64,000 nt of DNA from Tamarix chinensis (GCA_030549775.1 CM060171.1:191001-255000); one strand, 5' to 3'. Counted from the first letter of the stretch, positions 1-11,043 are shown. Translations and numbers: made by a program. Notes: generated by a model not told the origin, from the letters alone.

Positions 1-1270
1 CTAGAAACTTATCATCCAAAAGCATGAGTATCATAAACCTTCTTGAAAGAGTATCCACAACTAAATTATCCTTTCCATCCAAGTGTTTAGTATAGAACAT
101 GAATGATTGCGAGAAGCACACACTTTGAGCATGTCTTAGGCTCATATTCTCTTATCTATGCAAGTACCTCAAACTCTCGTGATTTGAGTGAAGAACAAAT
201 ACTTTTTGACTCAAATAGTGACTCCAATTCTATAGACACCTTATGATAGTATAACACTCCTTATCATAATTTGAGTAAGTAAGTCTCATGACACTCAAAT
301 TCTCACTAAATAATGATATCGACCACCTTTATTGTGATAAAACACCTCTAATGCATATACCATTAGCATCATAAGTTACTTCAAATATTTTACCAAAGCA
401 AGCTAAAGCAATTATTGGTGCATCGGTGAGTTTTCTCTTCAACTCTTCAAAAACCTTTGTAGCATCTTCATTCCACTTAAACTCCCCTTTCTTCTTAAGT
501 TATATGATAGGAGTTGCAATAGTTGAAAATTCTTTAATGAATCTTCTATGACAAGATGCTACCCTATGAAAACTCCTAACATCATGCAAATTGGTTGGTT
601 TTGACCAAGTCTGAATAACCTTAACTTTGGATGGATCCACATATCTTTGATCTCCACTTAGAACAAAATGAAGGAACATAATATTCTCCTTCACAAAACT
701 ACACTTCTCCAACTTCCTACAAAACTTTAATCCTTTAAACTTCTAAGATTATCCCCTTAAGTGTATTATAAGATCTTTTTCAGTCTCATTATAAATTTAG
801 TATGCCATCTAAGTACACCACTACAAAATCTCCTGATAACTATCATTGTACCTCATTAATCAATCTCATAAACAAGATAGGTGCATTGAATAACTCAAAT
901 GAAATCACCAACCACTCATAAAGACCATACTTAGTGTTGAAAATTGTATTCCACTCATCCCCTTCTCAAATTATCCTCTAATGGTAAGAATTCCTCAAAT
1001 AAGTTTTAGAGAAGATCCTCACCCTATAGAGCTCATCTAACATATAATCCAATTTTAGTATAGGAAATATATATTTAATTGTGATATTATTAACCACCTT
1101 TGAATCAATACACATCCTTCACTTCCCATCCTTCTTACGGACGAGCAAAGCCAAATCACAACACACATTCATGCTTTCTCTCACATAGTTTTGGTCTAAT
1201 AAATTTTGAATTTATCTATAAAGCTCATGTCTTGCTCTTAAATAAATAAAATATTGAGCTTATGATTATA
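1..1270 (-). pseudogene. Ty3/gypsy (chromovirus-like) reverse transcriptase-RNase H fragment
   Basis: Read on the minus strand, this is the pol region of a Ty3/gypsy retrotransposon: the enzyme that copies element RNA into DNA. Visible landmarks are an RT segment around 1080-1140 resembling the family block RMC(V)DSRAVNNIT...FPIP.LDD, the catalytic box near 803-820 reading YLDG where the family has YLDD, the connection segment at 500-712 (VRSFH...HRRFIKEFST), and the start of RNase H near 330-380 (VTYDANG). Stops and frameshifts break it throughout, and the second catalytic Asp has become Gly, so it is dead. The window begins inside the element, so integrase and any chromodomain are not visible. 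It continues at higher coordinates into gag (1271-2672). The chromovirus assignment rests on RT-motif resemblance only. Confidence 0.85.
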
Positions 1271-2672
1271 TTGGCCTCTTCTTTGTTTGGTTGTTAGATA
1301 AAAAATGGGCTTCAACTTGAACCTATTTTTTCCCCAGTGTAATCATTGAGCACTCCATCATGGAAAACTTGCTGACTATATTGCAATGGCCTTCCAAGAA
1401 ATATATGTTATGAATTCATTAGTAACATGTCACATAACACATCATCAAAATAATTATCAATTTTAAAATTTAAAAGAACTTGTTTGGAGCCTCTTACCCC
1501 TTTATCTTTGTTGATTCATTGTAGGGAATATGGTTGTGGGTATTTTATGGTATTCAAGCCAAGACTCTTCACCATTTTTCTCACTTGTTATATTTGTTCA
1601 TCAGCCATTATCAATGATGACCTTGCACACTTTACCTCCAACCTTTCACTTAGTCTTAAAAAACTTATCTCGTTGAGTTGAATATTACCATATATACACT
1701 TATTAAACTCTTTCAACAATGCAACACTCGTTGCCTTCCTCATCATAAGCACTCTCCACACCATCACTCTCTTTATCTTGTAATTCAACACCTTCGTCAT
1801 CATTTGGCTCCATACTCTAAATCTCTCTCAAAGTTTATGCCTTTTTATTGGGAAAATATCTTACAAAAGTGCTCCTACAGTGAAAGCATTGATTTCTGGT
1901 ATTTTCTCCCACCTTCTCCTTACCCTTCTCAATTTGGTCTCTTCCCTCCATTTTTCTCTAAATTTGAACCACCGCCACCATAAGGCTTGAAAGGTACTAG
2001 TAATGAAGGTTTGTAAATCATCTTATTCCTCTTCAATTGCCTCTTGAAATTCAAAGCCAATTTCACCAACTCCTTCAATATATCATAGAGACATACTTCA
2101 ACTTTCACATTCAAATTGTGACATCTGAAGAATCTCGCACATGTTTTCTCCTCTTTTTCTTAGATATCACAAATCCATGCTAAAAATTTGAATCCTCAAA
2201 TATATTCATTTACACTCATAAATTATTTTTTTACTATGGTTAATTTGATGATATTACCTTGTTCACAACCTCATGACACTAACTTTCAATGAAGGTGCTT
2301 TTTCAACTTCTCCCACAATCTGATCTTGGTATTTGATTGTCTTTCCCTTACCCTGTTTAAATTCTTGAACCATACTCCAACAAAATTCTTGAGATTTAAA
2401 ATCATAATTTGCATCTTCTTTCATTATCTAGTTCTTTATACTCAAAAATTACATCCATGGTTTGTTTCCAATAAAGAGGCCTCATGATTCATATTTCCTT
2501 CAAAATTAGAGAAACAACTCTAAGATCCCACTCTACATCATCATATGTCATCATCGGTTGAACCATCCCTCCAATTGATGTTATACGCTCTTCATCATTA
2601 ATTCAGTTGGTTGTTCTTATATCTATATATCCTCCTCTTCTTGGTTTTTTGTATCCATATGATTAGATAACC
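1271..2672 (-). pseudogene. Ty3/gypsy gag-protease fragment
   Basis: This is the minus-strand upstream neighbour of the RT fragment. A CCHC zinc-knuckle relic lies at about 1871-1888 (CFHC kept, followed by a degenerate stretch where the His and last Cys should be). Before it is a 61-residue open stretch (1929-2114) of the kind found in chromovirus gag (LVKLALNFKRQLKRNK). Near 2449-2550 a gag core relic resembles the family motif L.L...A.LWW. Gag packages element RNA. The fragment is interrupted at 2672 by solo LTR B, and its leader continues at 11044. It is broken by many stops. Protease would lie around 1270-1580, but I cannot point to its active site. Confidence 0.7.
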
Positions 2673-3148
2673 TGTAACACCCCAAAATTCAAAAAAAAAA
2701 ATTCTTAAAAGCGGAAGCAATTAAATTAGAAGTACTTAAAACCCGTGAATTATGGAAATGTTACCACCACACTTAGTACTAGACCAGTTCTCTCTGACCG
2801 TTCCAGTACCAAGTGCTAAGGCTAAGGAAAAGATTCACATTAAATTCAAATCAACAGTTCATAGAAGAATTCGAAAGATCATACCTTAAAATCAGAGTAC
2901 ACATAAACGTTTATAAACGTAATAAAATAGAAATTAGAGTGCGAAATCAAAGAGGATAAATACTCCAATACAAAGAAATAATAGTAGGAAATAAAATTAC
3001 ATAAAGGCTGAAATACGATCATAACTCTCTCAAACGTAATAAAATAAAACTATAATATGGCCACAACTCTCTTGAATCTCGAGCCAAACATTCTCAACAC
3101 TCAGCCCCAACTGATATCTCGCCCACCTGCACAAACCAGAAGGGCATA

Positions 3149-3204
3149 CTACTCGTGGGAATGAGCAGCACCCATAAAAAGGGTGATCAGTACGCTACGT
3201 ACTG
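3149..3204 (-). other. Three-hairpin cluster, copy B
   Basis: All three inverted repeats are present on the minus strand. The first, CAGTACG-TAG-CGTACTG, is perfect. It ends 22 nt before an acceptor-like GTGCAG. Confidence 0.75.
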
Positions 3205-3418
3205 AGTAAGGTAACCGAGCACTAAGGCCAACACATAAGCACATAAAATCATGCATAATAATAAAAGGACATAAAGACCATCATCATGTCATAATATCGA
3301 CCAATCATTTGGGTACATACATAAAGGCCCAATCATAGTCCAGATTAATTACTTAATTAATCTTTTATCGGAATTCAATACACATCATGTCTTTTTATCA
3401 AATCCATGCGAAAACGGA

Positions 3419-3482
3419 AGCCCCCACTATTATACCCGGTGGATCGGAGGCGCATAGGGTATCATACCCTAACCACTATTAT
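3419..3482 (-). repeat. CCAC-box array, copy B (part split off by copy A)
   Basis: CCACTATTATACCCGGTGGA and one further half unit. Copy A inserted immediately after CCACTATTAT. Confidence 0.8.
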
Positions 3483-4001
3483 TGAAATGCCCCAAATTTT
3501 TCTAATTTTAAATATTATATTTAAATAAGGTTGTATTTAAATTTTTAATTTAATAAATTATTTTATTAAAATAAAAGAAAATTTATTATGGCAATTTAAT
3601 AAGAAATTTTTATAAATAGGTTAAGTAAAGGAAATTTGGGCATATTATCTAATTAAAGATTTAAATTTGGAAATTTATTTAAATAATTTATTTTATTCAA
3701 ATTAAGAAAGATAAAATAATTTCAAATTAATTTTAATTTTATAAATAATTAAATTAAATAAAATTTGAGTGATTATTATATTAAAATGGAATTTTGGAAA
3801 AATCCTTTAAAAAGCCTATTTTAGCCTAAAAAGGGATTTAAAATTTATTTTATTTAAATATTATTATTTTTAAATATCCTAAATATTTGGATTAAATTAA
3901 ATGGACCCAAATTAATTATTTAATTTTCCTTTTTCCTTCCCTTTTTATTTTTTCTTTCTTTCTTTCTTTTTCTTTCTTTTCCTTTTCTTTTCCTCGCCGA
4001 A

Positions 4002-4024
4002 ATTGGGCCGTGCAACGGCCCAAT
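4002..4024. promoter_or_regulatory. Inverted TCP site II motif, copy A
   Basis: A perfect inverted repeat, ATTGGGCCGT and ACGGCCCAAT around GCA. TGGGCC/TGGGCT is the plant site II element bound by TCP factors. It lies about 575 bp upstream of the TATA box. Confidence 0.6.
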
Positions 4025-4598
4025 CTCTTCTTTTTCCTTCGGCGCGGCCCAGCCCGCACCGCCGCCTGCCTCGTCCCTCCCTACGCCGCGTTTTATGTCT
4101 TTTTTTCAACTAAACGCCGCGTTTCACTTTAAATTTTATAACCGTAACCAGCTAACTCAAGACGTCGTGCTTCAGCCTTATTTTCTCCAAAACGCGCTGT
4201 TTCATTTAAACGATTTTTTACGTCGCATGAACCGCCCGGCCTGCCCTCCCTTTTTCCTTCTTTTCTCCCCCGCGAACCGGCCGGCCAGCCTCCCCCATCT
4301 TCTTCTTCCTCCTCCCGCCCGACGCCATAACCACCCACCTCCCTCCTTCCCCGAAAATGGCGCCGCCGGCCACACGTGGCGTGACCGGCTCTTCTCCCGC
4401 TCGTTTTCTTCCTCTCGGTCTGCACGTTCATTTGAAACCCTCAACTGTCTCTCTCTCCCGCTCGTTTGCCCCCATTTCCCTCTCGAAGGTCGGGCAAAAT
4501 TTTGAATTTGTGCCGCCCGACCAACGGCAAAACCAACCCATTTTCCCACCGAAATTGATCTTTTGGTAACCTCCACAACCCGAGCCTACCTTCCACTA

Positions 4599-4607
4599 CT
4601 ATAAATA
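4599..4607 (+). promoter_or_regulatory. TATA box, copy A
   Basis: CTATAAATA, preceded by GC-rich promoter sequence. A start near 4630 would fit plant promoter spacing. Confidence 0.65.
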
Positions 4608-5292
4608 CCCCACATTTGGCCTGAAATCGAGCTTCCTTTTTCCCGAAACCCTAAGTACCAGTCTGTGCTCCACCTTAACTTTAGACGCCTCGTTCTCCTC
4701 CGATAGCCAACATCGTTGCCTCTTCTCCCTCCCAATCTCTTCCCTGCGACACCCTCTAATTAACTAAACTAACCAAAACCTTCGATTCATCTTTTACAAG
4801 CCTCCATAATCGCACAAAGTTGGTTAGTTGCTTCGACAGAAAATTTCACCCCGAGACGTTGAACCACCTTCCACCACCACATGCGCCGCTTCTAACACCT
4901 TCCAAACCAACCATTAACTCCTGATAAATCTCCTCCACATCCCCATATATTTATTTTATTTTTCTCCTTCCCCCTCACCTCTTTTTCTTCATTTTTAACC
5001 CTCTTAGATCCATTTTCCGGCCACCTCCGGGAACCACCGCCGGTTCCACCTACATCCTCCGACTCAAGGTGAAACCCTAGACATTTTAAACACTTGGTCT
5101 TGAAAAATTGATAATTATTCTATTTTTAGCCTAAATTTTAGTGTTAATTCAACTTTAATTATTATTATTATTGATATCGACTGTATTCTAATTTCTAAAT
5201 TTTTTTGACAGGTCTGGGAGTATTATTGAGTAAGATATATTATTCATCTCGGCCTTTACTTATTTAATTAAATTTTTACATGTTTAATGTTA

Positions 5293-5293
5293 T

Positions 5294-5330
<37 letters not shown>

Positions 5331-5650
5331 GTAATTATTTATTTAATATTGTAATTATTTCAGGAGGATTATAAACCTAAAATTTTAACTAAGTCTCGCA
5401 CATTTGCTTTTTACAACTATTATTAACATTTTTAACATTATTTCTAATTATATTATTATTATTATTATTATTATCTTTATTAACTTTATATTATAAGTAT
5501 ATATAATATTAATATCATTATTACATTTTTGAATAGTGTTATTATTAAATGGATTGATTTTGAAATCCACCTTGTAATTTTAAGAATTATGGTATTATTA
5601 ATATTAATATTCTACTAATAAGAGTGTTATTAATAATTTACTATTATTAC

Positions 5651-5692
<42 letters not shown>
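5293..5692. repeat. (AAT)n/(ATT)n microsatellites, copy A
   Basis: An (AAT)n run flips directly into (ATT)n at 5293-5331, giving a potential hairpin. Further (ATT)n runs lie at 5454-5473 and 5651-5692. Confidence 0.9.
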
Positions 5693-5900
5693 CATTTTTA
5701 TACTATCATTATATTTTGGTGAAGGGTAGAAACCCTTAGATCACCACCCTCTTCCAATGAAAACAATAATTCATTTGTATTTTTGAGTATTAGTTCCTAT
5801 AGTTAATTATTGAATAGTAAAATGTCATCCTAAAACCAAACCTCGAAATAAGTTAAAATTATATAAGAGAGTCTAATTCTAGTATGCTTTGATATAATAG

Positions 5901-5962
5901 GCGAACCCAATCAAATTACCCAAGTGGAATAGGAGCGTGCACCAAGACCGGTGACATTTTAG
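5901..5962 (+). other. 62-nt exon-like block, copy A
   Basis: Preceded by ATAATAG (acceptor-like) and followed by GTAAGGG (donor consensus after TTTTAG). Contains the GGAGCGTGC...CAAGACCGGTG core. Confidence 0.6.
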
Positions 5963-6159
5963 GTAAGGGTCTACTAAGGCCATTTATGTGTTTGCATGTA
6001 TTATGAATATGACATGTTATGTATTTATGTTCGTTGTTCTTATTGATTATGCATGTGATATGGTTATGAAGTTGAAGTATGTTATTATGAATGTCATGCA
6101 CCATGAAAAATATGTGTATGCTTATTTCATTAATGTATGACCTGAAATGATATATGAAT

Positions 6160-6700
6160 TAGGATTTGCATGTAAGAGGATGGTACTAGGGTTTGCATGA
6201 GATGGCATGGTGTTAGGGTTTGCACGAAAGGGAATGATACTAGGGTTTGCATGGAATAGCAAGAAGTTGAAGGTGTGCATGAAATAACATAATATTAGGG
6301 TTTGCATGAATTAATGTGGAGTTAGGGTTTTGCATGTGGATTAGGGTTTCATAAAAACATGCCTACATGGAATTAATGTTGCATGGGAATCTGGGTTGCA
6401 TGGAAGCATGTCTACGTGGAGCTAGGGTTTGCATATGAATTAGGGTTTTCATAGAAGGGTGGTATATGTGAAGCTAGGGTTTGCACATGTGAGGTACGTG
6501 GAGTTAGGGTTTGCATGGGAGTGTGGTACGTGGAGATTGGGTTTGCATGGGAGCTAGGGTTGCATGGAAGCGTGGGTCATGTGTAGTTAGGGTTTGCATG
6601 GGAACTAAGATTTGCATGGAATTGTGGTTTACGTGGAGATAGGGTTTGCATGGAGTAGGGTTGCATGGGAGTTAGGGCTTTCATGGATTTAGTCATGCAT
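6160..6700 (+). repeat. Telo-box minisatellite, copy A
   Basis: Degenerate units of about 20-40 bp built on TTAGGGTTTGCATGG. Each carries the telo-box TAGGGTTT (reverse AAACCCTA). It lies within the stretch between the 62-nt block and the CCAC array. Confidence 0.85.
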
Positions 6701-6789
6701 GTTTGGGCAAATGTTTGTGAATGTCAAATGTTTTTGAACAAAATACTTAAGACACTAATATCTTAAAGTGGAAGATTATTGAGCCGGGT

Positions 6790-7205
6790 CCAGACCGATC
6801 CACCGGTCAGGAATAGTGGTTAGGGTTTTACCCTATATGTGACCGATCCACCGGTAATAATAGTGGTTAGGACATGAGGTCCTATGTGTGGCCAGCCCAC
6901 CGGCAATAATAGTGGGGTGACTCGAGCTCAATAAATACAAACCAGAATTGTTAAAGCTCTTAAAAGACATAATTACTTACAGCGAAACACCATGCGAAGA
7001 GGAACCAGACCGATCCACCGGTCAGGAATAGTGGTTAGGGTTTTACCCTATGTGTGTCCGGCCCACCGGTTATAATAGTGGGGTGTTCCTGTTTTTGCAT
7101 GGATATGATGCGAGCAGGAACCAGACCGATCCACCGGTCAGGAATAGTGGTTAGGGTTTTACCCTATGTGTGTCCGGTCCACCGGTTATAATAGTGGGGT
7201 GTTCC
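6790..7205 (+). repeat. CCAC-box array, copy A
   Basis: Repeated units with core GATCCACCGGT...ATAGTGG followed by the inverted repeat TAGGGTTTTACCCTA. Higher-order blocks each open with an AACCAGACCGATCCACCGGT-like sequence. Confidence 0.85.
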
Positions 7206-7434
7206 TATTTTCGCATGGATTGATAAAAGGCATGGCGTGAATTGACTTTTGATAAAAGAAAGATTAAATGGTTAATCCGGACCTTTTGGGCCTTATGTGT
7301 GGACTGTTGATTATAAGTTATGGATTTCACTTTATGCTTCTATGTATCATATGTGTGGGTTATAATTGTATGTGATCATTATCCTACATGAGTTAATGTG
7401 TTATATGCCGGCCTTAGTATTCGGTTACCTTACT

Positions 7435-7490
7435 CGGTACGTAGCGTACTGATCACCCGTTTCATGGGTGCTGCTTATTCCCACGAGCAG
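7435..7490 (+). other. Three-hairpin cluster, copy A
   Basis: CGGTACG-TAG-CGTACTG, CACCC-N7-GGGTG and CTGCTT-N8-GAGCAG in succession. It ends 23 nt before TAG (7513). Confidence 0.75.
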
Positions 7491-7810
7491 AAGGCCCGTC
7501 TAATTTGTTGTAGGTAGGAGATACTTACTTTGATGCTATCGATGTCTACGGGACATCAAGAGGGGCAGAGTGATAGCTGGGCTGGATCAATCTTTAGAGT
7601 GACGTGGCCGTTGTCCTTTTTAAATTTATGATTCATGTTATCTTTTATTATGTTTGAATTGTCATAACAATTTTACTAAGGTTGTTTAGTTGTTATCGAG
7701 AAAAACAATAGCCGCTATTTCGAATTATGTAAGACTTACTCGTACTCTGATTTCCGTTTTTATGAATTTGAATTTGTATGGTATTACTGATAATGTTTTC
7801 TTAGCCTTAG

Positions 7811-7856
7811 CACTTGGTACCGGAACGGTAGAAGTAAACTGGTCTGGTACTAAGTG
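7811..7856 (+). other. 3'-terminal inverted repeat, copy A
   Basis: Arms CACTTGGTACC and GGTACTAAGTG, with one G-T pair. It is followed at once by TGGCGGTAACATCCCC and lies about 80 bp from the LTR end. Confidence 0.7.
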
Positions 7857-7938
7857 TGGCGGTAACATCCCCAGAATTTACGGTTTTAATTTATGAGTAT
7901 TGCTTTTAAAAAAAATGTGTAAATTTTGGGGTGTTACA

Positions 7939-8197
7939 ATTATAGCCGGTGGATCGGTTGGCTCCGGCACGCATGGTGTTTCACTGTAAGTAATTAGTAT
8001 CTTTTAGGCATTTTAGCAAAATTCTTGTTTGCAGTTGTTGAGCTCGGGAACCCCCACTATTATAACCGGTGGATCGGTTACGCATAGGAAATTATGCCCT
8101 AACCACTATTATAGCCGGTGGATCGGTCACACATAGGGTAACAACCCTAACCACTATTCTGAACCGGTGGATCGGTTGGTCCCGTCTCAACGATCTT
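7939..8197 (-). repeat. CCAC-box array, copy B (main part)
   Basis: Continues the array begun at 3419-3482 on the other side of copy A. Plus-strand core CCACTATTATA.CCGGTGGATC. Confidence 0.85.
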
Positions 8198-8339
8198 CCA
8201 CTTTAAATAATTAGTGTCTTAAGTATCTTATTCAACGGCTTTCACCCTAGACATGCATGAATCACTCCTTTAACACTTCACACATTGTAACTCATAAATT
8301 CCATCCTCATGACTCCACTTTAATCACCAAAAAACACCT

Positions 8340-8860
8340 GATACTGCAAAAACCCTAAGCAGTTGCACCAAACCCTAATTATCCATACGAACCCCGGCTC
8401 GGTTTCCTACGTACCCATATAATGCTCCACGCACTATTTTCCCTTCAAATGTTCAATCACCCAAACAACACTTACATTACTTTCCTCAAATCCCAAATCA
8501 GCGTTCCATACGTAAACTTTACTCTCATACAAACTTTACACATCCCATGCAATTATTAACTTCCATGCAAACCCTAATACCACCATACAACCATTAACCA
8601 TTATGCAAAACCCAAAATCTCATCATACAAAACCCTAAATTCATTCCACATAACCCAAAGATTCATTCATACCAAACCCTAGATTCAAACCATATAAAAC
8701 CCAAAGATTCATCCATACCAAACTAAGTATCCATCCTTACCAAACCCTAAGTTCAAACCATATACAACCCAAAGATTCATTCACACAAAACCCTAAATTC
8801 AATCCATACCAACACAAAGATTCAAATCATATAAAACCCAAAGATTTTTCCACATAATAC
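8340..8860 (-). repeat. Telo-box minisatellite, copy B
   Basis: Reverse-strand counterpart: AAACCCTA repeated with CATACCAAACCCTAGATTCA-like units. It grades into a second minisatellite from 8870. Confidence 0.75.
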
Positions 8861-8869
8861 AATTGATTA

Positions 8870-9265
8870 GATTCTCCCCTTTCATAACCACAAATTATAT
8901 TCTCCCATACAAGACTATAAGTTAGATTCTCCCACATAAAATCATAAATTAGAATCTCTCAAGCAAAACCATAATTTGGATTAATTGGATTCCCCCAAAA
9001 AAATCATCAATTAGATTCTCCCAATCAAATCATAAATTAGGTTCTCCCATATAATGTCACAAATTACATTCTCCCCAAATAACGTCTTAAATTAGATTCT
9101 CCCTAACAAACCATAAATTCAATTCTCCCATATAACATCATAAATTATATTGTCTCCCACAAAACCATACAAAACCATAAATTAAACTTCCCCATATAAA
9201 ACCATAAATTATATTCTCTATACCAAAACCTCAAAAATCATAAATCAGATTCTCACACGCGAAAC
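8870..9265 (-). repeat. Second minisatellite in copy B
   Basis: About a dozen degenerate units of roughly 28-35 bp with core CATAAATTAGATTCTCCC. It is not seen in the other copies, so it is a copy-specific amplification. Confidence 0.75.
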
Positions 9266-9813
9266 CCTAAAATTCTCCATTTTATTCCTTTACTCATGAA
9301 TCAATGGAATACTTAGGTCAACTCACATCCCTTAATCAACTTCTTTCTCCATCCTCCTTTTTCATCCTTTCTCCCACATAAAATCATATCAACGTCCTCA
9401 CATGCATGTCTTACAGGGTCATACACAAATAATACACATGCCATACGAAAACATACTTCAACTCCATGTCATAGCATATACGGCATAATTAATAATCATA
9501 AACATAGAATGCATAGAATATGAATCACACAATGCACATTAGCACATAAAAGGCCTTAGCACCCCTTACCTGAAACGACACCGGTCTTGGAGCACGTTCC
9601 TACGCCTCCTTAGGGCTTTGACCAAATAATAACATACTAATAAAATAACCTTAACAAAATTCTAACTTTGCTAAAGACATAAAAATAATAGAGATATTAT
9701 AAACCTTGGTAATATAGGGTTAAAGATTTTACCCTAATAATAATAATGATACTAATATAATAATATCAAAATTAATAAAACTACTATCAATGAGAATATA
9801 AATAATAATAACA

Positions 9814-9817
<4 letters not shown>

Positions 9818-9868
<51 letters not shown>
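9818..9868. repeat. (AAT)n microsatellite, copy B
   Basis: About 17 AAT units at the position corresponding to the (ATT)n stretch of the plus-strand copies. Confidence 0.9.
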
Positions 9869-9871
<3 letters not shown>

Positions 9872-11043
9872 TAAAATATAAGTTTCAAATAGATAATGAA
9901 TTACCATTTATTTAGTATTAATAATAGAATTAATAACATATATAATAATATTAAAATAATAAAGATAATAACAATAAAAAATCTTCAAAACTCCTACAAC
10001 TAGGCTATATATAGATGTTGGAATGGATAATGAGGAGCTGGAGGTCGACATGGAAGTTTTAAATGCAATAATTTGGGCAGTCGGCATCGGAAAACGATCG
10101 GTCGACGTTTGGGTTGGTTCGAAGGTTCGCGACATTGGGGAGAAGAAACGGGCGAGATTTAAGGCACGAAAATTATTCCAATTTATTCCTGGAGTTAATA
10201 GGAAGGCAATGAGACAAGAAACGGACGGTATTATTCACCGTAACCGGAGAAGCCATTGACGGAGGCCGTTGTTGCAGCGTCGTCGACGGAGGAGGGAGGA
10301 GGAAGAAGGAAGAAAGAGGGGAGGCGGACCGGTCGGCCGGGGAAAAGAAAAGAAAAAGGGAGAACCAGGCGGTCGGGCGCGACGAGGTAAGGTTTTTAAA
10401 TGAAACGATGAGCTTCGGAGGAAACGGAGCTAAAACGCAGTGTTGGAAGGGCGACGAAGGGCGCCGCGCGGGCTGGGCCGAAGAAGGAAGAAAAAGAAGA
10501 AGATTGGGCCGCAACCTGGCCCAGTCGGGGAAAAAGAAGAGGAAAAAGAAAAAGAAGAAAAAGAAAGAAAAAAGGAAGAAGAAAAAGAAAAGGGGAAAAA
10601 GGAAAGGGGAAAAATAATTAGATTGGGGCCAATTAAATTAATCTAAATATTTAGGATATTTAAAAATAATAATATTTAAATAAAATAATATTTAAATCCC
10701 TTTTTAGGCTAAATTAGGATATTTAAAATATTTTCCATAAATTCCATTTTAATTAGCAAAACACCCTAAATTCCTCCAATTAAATTATTTATAAAATTAT
10801 TATTAAATTAAAACTATTTTCTCATTCTTATTTTAAATAAATAAATTTATTTAATTAATTACTAAATAACATATTTAATTATCCAAAATACCAAAATTTC
10901 TCTAATAAAAATACTTACAAAATTCTTCTTAATTTTTCCAATGAATTCCCTTTTATTTTAATAAAATTAATTTATTTAAATAATTTTTCTAATAAAAATC
11001 ATTTAAATATAGTTTACAAATTAGAAATTTTCGGGGCATTTCA

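Larger units (their letters stand above)
3483..7938 (+). mobile_element. Giant solo LTR, copy A (nested in copy B)
   Basis: Begins TGAAATGCCCC and ends GGGGTGTTACA, 4456 bp, with the perfect duplication ATTAT at 3478-3482 and 7939-7943. It lies in opposite orientation to its host B. Modules: AT-rich U3-like start; inverted site II motif (4002-4024); GC-rich stretch; TATA box (4599-4607); exon-like stretch ending AAG|GT at 5069; (ATT)n-rich stretch; 62-nt block (5901-5962); telo-box minisatellite (6160-6700); CCAC array (6790-7205); three-hairpin cluster (7435-7490); acceptor-like TAG at 7513; terminal inverted repeat (7811-7856). No coding capacity. Intact ends and duplication with no internal region mean it is a solo LTR. 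Confidence 0.93.
2673..11043 (-). mobile_element. Giant solo LTR, copy B (interrupted by copy A)
   Basis: On the plus strand this runs from TGTAACACCCC (2673) to GGGGCATTTCA (11043), flanked by the perfect 5-bp duplication TAACC (2668-2672 and 11044-11048). It is inserted in the gypsy gag/leader. Copy A and its duplicated ATTAT interrupt it at 3483-7943, and removing them leaves about 3.9 kb. On its own strand it carries the shared family modules: pyrimidine-rich upstream part, site II motifs near 10503-10524, AT-rich interior, telo-box-containing minisatellite, CCAC-box array, three-hairpin cluster (3149-3204) and terminal inverted repeat. It is shorter than A because the exon-like stretch upstream of the (AAT)n tract is largely missing, and the acceptor side of the 62-nt block near 9610-9630 is lost. 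Confidence 0.9.

Noticed and set aside
4095..4576. Frames of 100-136 residues on both strands in copy A
   Set aside because: The GC-rich exon-like stretch is low in stops in all frames. The equivalent in C and D is not conserved as protein.
10173..10646. Basic and hydrophobic 68-113-residue frames in copy B
   Set aside because: They lie in the purine-rich (reverse pyrimidine-rich) LTR stretch. Lys/Glu/Arg runs come from AAG/GAA repeats.
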